This document shows, in pieces, positions 1-10,808 of a stretch of DNA of 13,246 bases. The notes beneath the pieces were generated by a model, which did not search any database, was not told the origin of the DNA, and saw nothing but the letters and a program-made list of their open reading frames with translations. A program made the translations under genes and the position numbers. The DNA is taken from the NCBI GenBank assembly GCA_900754955.1, contig CAAEEV010000209.1, positions 1 through 13,246 on the forward strand. The letters are read 5' to 3'. The DNA is from Eggerthellaceae bacterium (GTDB taxonomy: Bacteria; Actinomycetota; Coriobacteriia; Coriobacteriales; Eggerthellaceae). Positions within the stretch are counted from its first letter, which is position 1. Every line of letters begins with the position of its first letter.

Positions 1-4287
<4,287 letters not shown>

Positions 4288-4303
4288 CATCACAGCATGA
4301 CGG

Positions 4304-4340
4304 AGAGGGGCGTGGTTTCGGCTGCGCCCCTTTCTTGTTT
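4304..4340 (+). terminator. Intrinsic terminator after rpoC
   Basis: A 7-bp perfect stem (AGGGGCG at 4306-4312 with CGCCCCT at 4325-4331) with a 12-nt loop is followed by TTCTTGTTT. It starts 17 bases after the rpoC stop, so it probably ends the rpoBC transcript and separates it from hisE. The stem can extend by an A-U and a G-U pair. Confidence 0.8.
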
Positions 4341-4425
4341 GACCATGCGATGACGGACGATCCCGCTGCGGGCGGCGCGGAAGCCGCAGGCTGCAGCGGG
4401 CGATATCGGGCGGAAGGTAGGCACG

Positions 4426-4926
4426 ATGACCGACAAGACTTACATTCCCGAGGGGGAGACGCCCCCTGCTTCGCAGATCGGGGCGACGATGGAGGCGCTT
4501 GCCGCCACGATCGCCGCGCGGCGCGACGCGGGCGAGGAGAGCTACACGCATCGTCTGCTGACGGGCGAGCTCGACAAGCCGCTCAAGAAGGTGGCGGAAG
4601 AGGCCGTCGAGGTGGGATTGGCCGCCAAGGACGTGGAGTCCTGGGCGACGTCGTCCATCGCGGCGACGCTGGCGGCGCAGGGCGCTGCGGGCGTGCGCGG
4701 CGAGGAGGGTGATCTTTCGGTCGCGCTGCCTCCCGAGTACAGTGCGGCGGTGGACCACCTGCGCTACGAGGCCGCCGATGTGGTGTACCATTTGCTTGTA
4801 GTGCTTGAGCGCTTCGGCATCTCGATCGACGAGTTCGCCGCCGAGCTCAACAATCGCATGACCGATGAGGAGCGCCCCGCGGGCGCGATCCGCCTCTTCG
4901 AGGAGCATGTGAAACGAGGAAAATAG
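4426..4926 (+). CDS. hisE: Phosphoribosyl-ATP pyrophosphatase, extended form
   Basis: This is probably the second enzyme of histidine synthesis, hydrolysing phosphoribosyl-ATP to phosphoribosyl-AMP and pyrophosphate. The protein has 166 residues; stand-alone HisE proteins are usually about 90-110. The core is split. SYTHRLLTG and the Glu-rich metal motif (KVAEEAVEV, E58, E59 and E62) are in residues 39-68, and the second metal motif (EAADVVYHLLVVL, E115 and D118) is in residues 115-127. A typical HisE has only a short linker between them; here about 40 residues are inserted (roughly 70-110). An N-terminal arm of about 20 residues precedes the all-alpha core. The start ATG has GGAAGG eight bases upstream. 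No other his gene is next to it, and a terminator separates it from rpoC. The fold is shared with MazG-type pyrophosphatases, so a different nucleotide substrate cannot be excluded. Confidence 0.85.
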   Translation: MTDKTYIPEGETPPASQIGATMEALAATIAARRDAGEESYTHRLLTGELDKPLKKVAEEAVEVGLAAKDVESWATSSIAATLAAQGAAGVRGEEGDLSVALPPEYSAAVDHLRYEAADVVYHLLVVLERFGISIDEFAAELNNRMTDEERPAGAIRLFEEHVKRGK

Positions 4927-5005
4927 CGCGTTTTGCGTTGCGCGCGAGGCTGTTCGGCTTCGTTCGCTCAATGCTGACAGCCTGGAGATAACAGGGGGAG
5001 TTGCA

Positions 5006-6379
5006 ATGGCACGACTTTTCGGAACCGACGGCGTTCGCGGCGTGGCGAACACCGAACTGACGAACGAGCTGGCGTATCGGCTGGGACAGGCCGCCGTCAA
5101 GTTTCTCGGCGATGTCATCGTGGTGGGCCGGGACACGCGCATATCCGGCGAGATGCTCGAGGCGGCGCTCGTGGCGGGCATCCTGAGCGCAGGCGGCAAA
5201 GCGCTTCGCGTGGGCGTCATCCCCACGCCGGCGGTGGCGTTCAACGTGCGCGACCTCAAGGCTGCGGGCGGCGTAGTGATTTCCGCGTCGCATAACCCGC
5301 CCGAGTACAACGGCATCAAGCTGTTTGACGCGCAGGGCTTCAAGCTGCCCGATGCCAAGGAAGACGAGATCGAGGCGTTCATCAAGGACGGCGGCCTCGA
5401 GGGCGAGATCGCACGTGCGCGTGAGGCGGGCGACGAGGATGCTTCGATGCCCACCGGCACTGGCGTCGGCACGGTGGTTGACGCGATCGACTCTGCGTTC
5501 GAGGCGTACACCGCCCATGCGGTGGGATCGATCAAGGATCAGCACGTTACCTTCCAGGGCATGAAGATCGCCGTGGATACGGGGCATGGTGCCTCGTCGT
5601 ACACCACGCCTTCAGCGCTGCTGAGCCTCGGCGCCGAGGTGGTCACCATCAACAACGACTACGATGGCGCCCATATCAACGTCGAGTGCGGTTCAACCCA
5701 TCTCGGGCCCCTGCGCAAGCTCATGGAGGAGTCGGGTGCCGATGTGGGCATCGCGCATGACGGCGACGCCGACCGCGTCATGATGATGACGCCCGAGGGC
5801 GAGGTCATCGACGGCGACGTCATCGAGGCGGTGTGCGCGCTCGACATGAAGGAGCGCGGCGTGCTGTCTGGCAACACGGTGGTGAGCACGGTGATGTGCA
5901 ACCTCGGATTCGTGCACGCGATGCGCGACGCGGGTATCGACGTGGTGCAGACCAAGGTGGGCGACCGCTACGTGCTCGAGGAGATGCGCGAGCACGGCTA
6001 CGCCATCGGCGGCGAGCAGTCGGGTCACATGATCCTGCTTGACTACAACTCCACGGGCGACGGCCTCATGACTGCCGTGCAGTTCCTCGCGGCGGTGAAG
6101 CGCAGCGGCAAGACCGTTTCCGAGGCAGTGAAGGTGATGACGCGCTTCCCGCAGACGCTCATCAACGTGAAGGTGTCCGACAAGCACACGGTAAGCGAGA
6201 AGCCCGCCGTCAAGGACGCCGTGGCTGCTGCGGAGGCGGCGCTCGGCGAGAACGGCCGCGTGCTGCTGCGTCCGAGCGGCACCGAGCCGGTGGTGCGCGT
6301 GATGGTGGAGGCGCTTTCCGCCGAGGATGCTGAGAAGCACGCCCGTGCCATCGCCGACGTGGTGGAGCGCGAGGGCTAA
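5006..6379 (+). CDS. glmM: Phosphoglucosamine mutase
   Basis: It converts glucosamine-6-phosphate to glucosamine-1-phosphate in the cytoplasm, on the route to UDP-GlcNAc for peptidoglycan. The protein has 457 residues (about 445-450 is usual). All family landmarks are present: N-terminal FGTDGVRG; the phosphoserine loop SASHNP with the active Ser at residue 95; the Mg-binding loop DGDADR at 252-257; the sugar-binding GGEQSGH motif; and the phosphate-binding RPSGTEP at 422-428. The two Gly/Thr-rich motifs and the family-specific start distinguish it from phosphomannomutases. The ATG has the strong site AGGGGGAG five bases upstream. The gap to hisE is 79 bases with no clear terminator, so the two may be cotranscribed. 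A strong terminator follows. Confidence 0.97.
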   Translation: MARLFGTDGVRGVANTELTNELAYRLGQAAVKFLGDVIVVGRDTRISGEMLEAALVAGILSAGGKALRVGVIPTPAVAFNVRDLKAAGGVVISASHNPPEYNGIKLFDAQGFKLPDAKEDEIEAFIKDGGLEGEIARAREAGDEDASMPTGTGVGTVVDAIDSAFEAYTAHAVGSIKDQHVTFQGMKIAVDTGHGASSYTTPSALLSLGAEVVTINNDYDGAHINVECGSTHLGPLRKLMEESGADVGIAHDGDADRVMMMTPEGEVIDGDVIEAVCALDMKERGVLSGNTVVSTVMCNLGFVHAMRDAGIDVVQTKVGDRYVLEEMREHGYAIGGEQSGHMILLDYNSTGDGLMTAVQFLAAVKRSGKTVSEAVKVMTRFPQTLINVKVSDKHTVSEKPAVKDAVAAAEAALGENGRVLLRPSGTEPVVRVMVEALSAEDAEKHARAIADVVEREG

Positions 6380-6404
6380 GCGCGCAGTTCAGCAGCATTG
6401 AGCA

Positions 6405-6450
6405 GCGGGGGGTCGCACCGTTTGGGGTGCGGCCCCCCGCTTTGCGTTTT
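6405..6450 (+). terminator. Strong intrinsic terminator after glmM
   Basis: A 15-bp stem (6405-6419 with 6426-6440) containing one G-U wobble closes a 6-base loop (GTTTGG) and is followed by TTTGCGTTTT. It begins 25 bases after the glmM stop codon and fits a Rho-independent terminator on the + strand. Confidence 0.9.
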
Positions 6451-6523
6451 GCGCGCCGTTGCTCGCGTGGGGCGTGCTGCATGTGAGGACGCGCGGTGCG
6501 CGAATGGCGAAAGTGTGCGTGTC

Positions 6524-6671
6524 GATTCGAGTTGAGTCGGACTGGGCTAAACCGAGCTGAACCAAGCCATGCTGGGCTAGGTCCGCCAAGTTGAGTTAGG
6601 TCGTGTTAGGACGAGCTGGGTCGGGCAGGGCAAGCCAAGCCGGATAGCGCCAAGCTGAGCCAGGTCGTGCA
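6524..6671 (+). repeat. Degenerate pentanucleotide array with RRRYY pattern
   Basis: The stretch between the two convergent terminators is built of 5-base units of the form purine-purine-purine-pyrimidine-pyrimidine, for example GAGTT GAGTC GGACT and GGGCT AAACC GAGCT. Reading from 6529, 10 of 11 units to 6583 fit exactly. After a one-base slip (6584-6587), 5 of 7 units fit (6588-6622). After a second slip (6623-6626), 5 of 8 fit (6627-6666). That is 20 of 26 units, where chance would give about one. The consensus is close to R-R-G-Y-Y. Units differ almost only by transitions, which keep the purine/pyrimidine pattern. It is not compatible with a 3-base coding rhythm. Its function is unknown: it may be an eroded microsatellite or a DNA-structure element. 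Confidence 0.75.
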
Positions 6672-6710
6672 AAAGAGAAGGCGGGCCCGCATGGTCTGCG
6701 GACCCGCCTT
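6671..6710 (-). terminator. Intrinsic terminator of ppk1 (minus strand)
   Basis: A 14-bp stem (6678-6691 with 6697-6710, one A/C mismatch) closes a 5-base loop. Read on the minus strand it lies 23 bases past the ppk1 stop codon and is followed by CTCTTTTG, so it fits ppk1. The plus-strand flank has a weaker T-rich run, so it might also act as a second stop for glmM read-through. Confidence 0.8.
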
Positions 6711-6732
6711 CGGGATTGGTTTTCGGTCTCGG

Positions 6733-9651
6733 TTAGCGCTTTCTCGCCAGCTTGTTGATGATACGGGCGAGCAGGGTCGGGCGATGCGCGGCGGAGGGCC
6801 AGGAATCGTCGCGGCGGACGAGCTCGGCCTTCTGGGCGCTCGGCGGCTCGGCGGCTGTTCTCTCGTCGGCAGTCTTGCGCTCGGCCTCCGCGACGTTGCG
6901 CGCTGCTTCGCGTGCCGCCCGCGCGGTAGTGCCGTTCGCGGTGCGCGCGGCTTCGACAGCGGCGCTGCCCGCCGTCTTGGCGAGATCGACGGCGATGCCA
7001 CCCGCGGCAACGGCAACCGTGCCCGCCACCTTCGCGGCCTTCACCGCCCCGGCGCCGGCGGCCTTCGCCACCTCCTGCGCACGGGCGATCTGCTCGGGCG
7101 AGGGCTTGGCGATGCGCGTCTTGGCGGCGCGCGCCTCGGCCTCCGCAGCGTGTGCGCGGTCGACAGGTGCGCTAGCCCCTGTACTCGCATTCGTCGTCGC
7201 AGCAGCAACCGCTCCGCTGGCAGCACTCGCCGTCGCTACCGCGGCAGCCCCGCTCGCAACTTGCGCGGGCGTCGCCGTCACGTACGTGGCCTCCTGACGG
7301 TCGGCGGCGTCGCGTGCCGTCTCCTCGGCCGCGCGCGCCTCGCTGCCGTCATCCACGATGTCGTAGGACAGCAGCAGGTGCGTCGTCTCGTCGAGGCGAC
7401 GATTCGCGTCGCGCTGGGCGTTGTTCTGCGCCGCTTCGAGATGGCGGCGCTGCGCCTCCTCGATGAGGTAGTTCTGCGAGTTGAACGGACGCTCGCCTGG
7501 CTCGACGAGCGCCATGAGCGGCGTGTAGGTGCAGTCGGGCTTGAGCTCGCGCAGCTTGGCGGTGTCGGCGAGGCAGGTGTTGATGTAGTCGATGACCAGA
7601 TTGCGGATGCGCTTCGCCAGAATTGGCCAGGCGATCTCGATGCGCTTGTTCATGTTGCGCGTCATGAGGTCGGCGCTCGACAGGTAGATCTTGCAGTCGT
7701 CGTCACCGAGCGGACCAAAGCAATAGATGCGGCTGTGCTCGAGCAGGCGTCCCACGATCGACACCACGCGCACGTTGTCGGTATAGCCCTCGATGCCCGG
7801 CACGAGGCAGCAGATGCCGCGCACGAGCATCGTGCACTTCACGCCCGCCTGCGACGCCTCGATGATCTTGTCGATGATCTCCTTGTCGGTGACGGAGTTC
7901 GTCTTGAAGAACAGTCCCGACGGCTCGCCTGCCTGGGCGTGCGCGATCTGGATGTCGATGTTGCGCAGGATGTTCTGCTTGATCTGCAGCGGCGCGACCC
8001 AGATGATGTCGTACTCGTCGGAGGTGTTCTCGAGGCCCATGTTGCGGAAGAAGAGCATGGCGTCGCGGCCGATCGAGGGATCGGTGGTGATGAACGAGTA
8101 GTCGGTGTAGAGCTTCGCCGTCTTCTCGTTGTAGTTGCCCGTGCCTAGCTGGGTGATGTGCTGCAGGCCGTTGTCGGTCTGGCGCGTGATGCAGCAGATC
8201 TTTGAATGCACCTTGAAGTCGCGGAAGCCGTAGATCACGTGGCAGCCCGCCTGCTCGAAGCGCTGCGACCACTCGATGTTGTTGCTTTCGTCGAAGCGGG
8301 CGCGCAGCTCGAACAGCGCGGTGACCTCCTTGCCGTTCTCGGCGGCAGCGATGAGCGCCTCGGCGAGATGCGACTGGCTGGCCAGGCGGTACAGCGTGAT
8401 CTTGATGGACAGCACGCTCGGGTCGTTGGCGGCTTCGCGCAGCATCTGCACGAAGGGGTCCATCGACTCGTACGGGTAGGCGAGCAGCACCTCGCGCTCG
8501 CACACCTGGTCGATGATGCGGCGGTTGCGGTCGAGGCAGGCGGGCCACTGCGGCGTGAAGGGCTGCTGCGCGATGGCGGCGCGCTTCTTCGCGTCAACGA
8601 GCGAGGGGAGACCCCACGTGTAGCTCATGTCGAGCGGCACCGAAGACACGAACGTCTGGTGCTCTTTGAGCTCGAGGCGCGCGAGCAGCAGCTTCTTCAC
8701 CGTGCTCGACAGCGGGCGCTCGCTCTCGAGGCGCACGGGCGCGAGGCGGGAGCGCTTCTTGAGGATGCGCTTCATGTGCTCGCGGTAATCCTCGTCCTGC
8801 TCGTCGGTGCCCTCGTTGGCGTCGAGGTCGGCGTTGCGCGTGACGCAGATGATGTTGGTGTGCTTGATCTTGTACATGGAGAAGATCTCGGCGGCGTACA
8901 TCTCGATGGCATGCTCGAGCAGCACGAACTTGAGTCCGCGACCGGGCAGGCGCACGATGCGCTTGCACTGGCGCGGCAGCGGCACGAGGCCGAGCGTCAC
9001 GCCCTCGGCGCCGAGGTTCTTCGCGGTCTTCGCTTCCTTGGCGGCGGCCTTCTCGGCCTTCGTGAGTTTGCCCGCGGCGTCGGCTTCCTTCGCCGTGCCC
9101 TTCTTGCTCTTCTTGGTCTTCTCGCCCTTCTCGTCGGCGGCCTCCTCGTTGAGACGCACGACGATGTAGAGCCCGCCGTTTTCAAGGTGGGGGAAGGGGT
9201 GGCGCGCGTTGACGATCTGCGGCGAGAGGAACGGCATCACCTCGTCGTGCACGTAGTCGTCAAGGTAGGCGCGCTGCTCGTCGTCGAGCTCGTTCGGGCG
9301 CAGCTGCTCGACGCCCTCGTCCTTGAGGAGGCGGCGCAGGTTCTCGAACGTTTCTTCGTAGTAGGGGTAGAGCTCGTGGCAGCGCGCGTAGATGGCGTCG
9401 AGCTGCTCGGAGGGCGTCATGCCCGACTTCGAGTCGACGATGGTCTTCTTCACGAGCGACAGGTCGGTCAGGCTGCCGACGCGCACCATGAAGAACTCCT
9501 GGAGGTTGCTCCAGAAGATTGAGATGAAGTTCATCCGCTCGAGAAGGGGCACGCTCGGATCGGCGCCTTGGTCGAGGCAGCGCTTGTCGAACTCGAGCCA
9601 GGACAGTTCGCGGTTCTGCATGTATGGGTACTTCTGAAGGGTCGGGCTCAT
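6733..9651 (-). CDS. ppk1: Polyphosphate kinase 1 with internal Lys/Ala insertion and long Ala-rich tail
   Basis: PPK1 reversibly transfers the gamma-phosphate of ATP to polyphosphate, through a phosphohistidine. The protein has 972 residues against 688 in E. coli. The N-terminus begins in the usual way (NRELSWLEFDKR, residues 12-23). The phosphorylated His is in KVHSK (H482) and the second catalytic His in LLEHSR (H639). Their spacing of 157 equals that of E. coli H435/H592, so the catalytic core is intact. A Lys/Ala-rich insertion (about residues 169-213) accounts for the +47 offset. The canonical core should end near residue 735; the remaining roughly 237 residues are an Ala-rich tail with 11-residue periodicity (860-936) and a basic amphipathic end (LLARIINKLARKR). 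The ATG has AAGGGAGT upstream at good spacing. It lies 83 bases after ppx, probably in one operon. Role of the tail: unknown. Confidence 0.97.
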   Translation of the reverse strand: MSPTLQKYPYMQNRELSWLEFDKRCLDQGADPSVPLLERMNFISIFWSNLQEFFMVRVGSLTDLSLVKKTIVDSKSGMTPSEQLDAIYARCHELYPYYEETFENLRRLLKDEGVEQLRPNELDDEQRAYLDDYVHDEVMPFLSPQIVNARHPFPHLENGGLYIVVRLNEEAADEKGEKTKKSKKGTAKEADAAGKLTKAEKAAAKEAKTAKNLGAEGVTLGLVPLPRQCKRIVRLPGRGLKFVLLEHAIEMYAAEIFSMYKIKHTNIICVTRNADLDANEGTDEQDEDYREHMKRILKKRSRLAPVRLESERPLSSTVKKLLLARLELKEHQTFVSSVPLDMSYTWGLPSLVDAKKRAAIAQQPFTPQWPACLDRNRRIIDQVCEREVLLAYPYESMDPFVQMLREAANDPSVLSIKITLYRLASQSHLAEALIAAAENGKEVTALFELRARFDESNNIEWSQRFEQAGCHVIYGFRDFKVHSKICCITRQTDNGLQHITQLGTGNYNEKTAKLYTDYSFITTDPSIGRDAMLFFRNMGLENTSDEYDIIWVAPLQIKQNILRNIDIQIAHAQAGEPSGLFFKTNSVTDKEIIDKIIEASQAGVKCTMLVRGICCLVPGIEGYTDNVRVVSIVGRLLEHSRIYCFGPLGDDDCKIYLSSADLMTRNMNKRIEIAWPILAKRIRNLVIDYINTCLADTAKLRELKPDCTYTPLMALVEPGERPFNSQNYLIEEAQRRHLEAAQNNAQRDANRRLDETTHLLLSYDIVDDGSEARAAEETARDAADRQEATYVTATPAQVASGAAAVATASAASGAVAAATTNASTGASAPVDRAHAAEAEARAAKTRIAKPSPEQIARAQEVAKAAGAGAVKAAKVAGTVAVAAGGIAVDLAKTAGSAAVEAARTANGTTARAAREAARNVAEAERKTADERTAAEPPSAQKAELVRRDDSWPSAAHRPTLLARIINKLARKR
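6736..7446 (-). other. C-terminal low-complexity tail of PPK1
   Basis: This segment covers residues of about 736-972 of the PPK1 frame. Up to about residue 768 it is an ordinary helical stretch. After that it is dominated by Ala, Gly, Thr and charged residues. Residues 860-936 can be written as seven 11-residue units with small residues at most positions and a Val or a basic residue at position 11 in six of seven. The closing 13 residues form a basic amphipathic helix. Similar 11-residue amphipathic repeats occur in synucleins and apolipoproteins, and Lys/Ala-rich helices in phasins and histone H1-like proteins. Attachment to the polyphosphate granule, DNA or membrane is inference only. Confidence 0.65.
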
Positions 9652-9734
9652 GCTCTTACTCCCTTGTCTCGAATGGGTTCAGCTGAGTTTCGGGTGCGCA
9701 CAAGGCGAAGGCACCTGCCGGCGTCGCGAAAACC

Positions 9735-10661
9735 TCATGCTTTCAGTATACGCTCGATCAGGTATCCCTCGCGCACGCCGTACTTGCATATTTCCAGATC
9801 GCGTGCACCGAACGCGCGCATGAGCGTGATGGCGATGAGGCAGCCGGGCACCACGGTGTGCAGGCGGTCGGGCACGGCCTTCACGGCGAGGTGCGCGAAC
9901 GTCTCGCGGCTGCGCGCGAGCAGGGTGAGCAGCGCATCGGCCTGGTGCAGCTCGATGACGCGCGGGCGGACGCCCGAGCAGAACGCGGTGCCGTACATTT
10001 TCGCGATGGCACGCGAGCTGCCGCCGATGCCGTACAGGCGCTTGGTGTGGTAGGGCTCAAGGTCGCCGAGGCTGGCGAGCTTCTCCTTGAAGGCGTCCTC
10101 GATGTCGTGCATCTCGTCGTGCGTGGGAAGGATCATGTTGACGAACTGCGCGTACGACGACACGCTGCCCTGGCCGAGGCTCACGTCGTGGCAGTCCTTG
10201 CCGTCCACGATGGCGGTGATCTCGGTGGAGCCGCCGCCGATGTCGATGAGCGTGCCCGACTCGATCGTGCGGTCGCACGTGGCGCCCACGAACCCGAGGT
10301 GCGCCTCGTCGCGCGCGGAGAGCAGGTCGATGGGCAGTTTGATCGCGTCGCTGATGGCGCGCACGGCCTCCTTTGAGTTGCTGCAGTTGCGCAGCACGGC
10401 GGTGGCGAAGATGCAGATGCGCTCGCAGTCGAGGTTGCGGGCGCGCTTCAGATGCTCCTCGAGCACCTCGATCGCGCGGTTGATGCCGTCTTGCGTGAAC
10501 ACGCCATCCTGCACGTAGGCCGACAGGCCGGCGATCTTCTTCTCGTTGATGACGCTTTTGAAGTCCTTCTTCGCAACGGGCTTGCTCACGTTGCTCTTCA
10601 CGTCGTAGACGACGAGTCGGATGGAATTGGAACCGAGGTCGATGACTCCGTAATGTGACAT
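9735..10661 (-). CDS. ppx: Exopolyphosphatase, short Ppx/GppA family
   Basis: This is a cytoplasmic phosphatase of the actin-like ASKHA fold that removes terminal phosphates from polyphosphate; some family members hydrolyse pppGpp. The protein has 308 residues, a two-lobe form lacking the C-terminal HD region of E. coli PPX (about 510 residues) and close in size to short actinobacterial PPX proteins. Seen: phosphate-1 loop IDLGSNS (7-13), the likely catalytic Glu in SARDEAHL (E119), phosphate-2 loop DIGGGSTE (140-147) and adenosine-type motif GIGGSS (211-216). ATG at 10661 is preferred: GGGAAGG lies five bases upstream, whereas a GTG two codons earlier (10667) overlaps that site. It is the first gene of a likely ppx-ppk1 operon and divergent from pap. 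Whether polyphosphate or pppGpp is the main substrate cannot be told from sequence. Confidence 0.92.
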   Translation of the reverse strand: MSHYGVIDLGSNSIRLVVYDVKSNVSKPVAKKDFKSVINEKKIAGLSAYVQDGVFTQDGINRAIEVLEEHLKRARNLDCERICIFATAVLRNCSNSKEAVRAISDAIKLPIDLLSARDEAHLGFVGATCDRTIESGTLIDIGGGSTEITAIVDGKDCHDVSLGQGSVSSYAQFVNMILPTHDEMHDIEDAFKEKLASLGDLEPYHTKRLYGIGGSSRAIAKMYGTAFCSGVRPRVIELHQADALLTLLARSRETFAHLAVKAVPDRLHTVVPGCLIAITLMRAFGARDLEICKYGVREGYLIERILKA

Positions 10662-10741
10662 AGGCACCTTCCCGTGCTAGGTCGTACGCTTGTTGCGCAT
10701 CTTGAGCACAACGTTCTATCCTAAGGTAGTTGACGAGCGGA

Positions 10742-10747
10742 TATAAT
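10742..10747 (+). promoter_or_regulatory. Consensus -10 box, candidate pap promoter
   Basis: A perfect TATAAT lies 61 bases upstream of the preferred pap start. No good -35 box is found at 16-18 bp; at 17 bp the sequence is TCCTAA. A TTGACG at 10730-10735 is only 6 bp away and cannot serve as its -35. A consensus -10 without a -35 fits an activator-dependent promoter, but the site is a candidate only. Confidence 0.45.
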
Positions 10748-10758
10748 GCAATTTCAGG

Positions 10759-10780
10759 CGATTTTACGACGATCTTACGC
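10759..10780 (+). promoter_or_regulatory. Tandem 11-bp direct repeat in the pap leader
   Basis: CGATTTTACGA (10759-10769) is followed at once by CGATCTTACGC (10770-10780), identical at 9 of 11 positions. A weaker AT-rich third unit may precede it (10748-10758). Tandem 11-bp repeats are the spacing used by PhoB/PhoP-type (OmpR family) regulators, one helical turn apart, but the sequence is not a recognised Pho box. It lies just downstream of the TATAAT, which suits a repressor better than an activator if that -10 is used. Confidence 0.35.
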
Positions 10781-10808
10781 GTTCGCCGCGCGGGGGGAGA
10801 GGTGCGTC

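Noticed and set aside
4847..5587. A 246-codon minus-strand frame across the end of hisE and start of glmM
   Set aside because: It overlaps two well-supported genes and has no family motif.
6524..6671. The RRRYY array as a CRISPR or as a coding repeat
   Set aside because: There are no long identical repeats or spacers, and a 5-base period with slips does not hold a reading frame.
6667..9522. Long plus-strand open frames (6667-8148 and 8206-9522) opposite ppk1
   Set aside because: They mirror the codon pattern of ppk1, have no ribosome site and show repetitive Arg/Leu/Val composition typical of antisense shadows; the first starts inside the ppk1 terminator.
10662..10667. Upstream GTG start for ppx, two codons before ATG
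   Set aside because: It would overlap the GGGAAGG ribosome site, which is correctly spaced only for the ATG at 10661.
10730..10747. TTGACG plus TATAAT as a complete promoter for pap
   Set aside because: The two boxes are only 6 bp apart, far from the required 16-18 bp.
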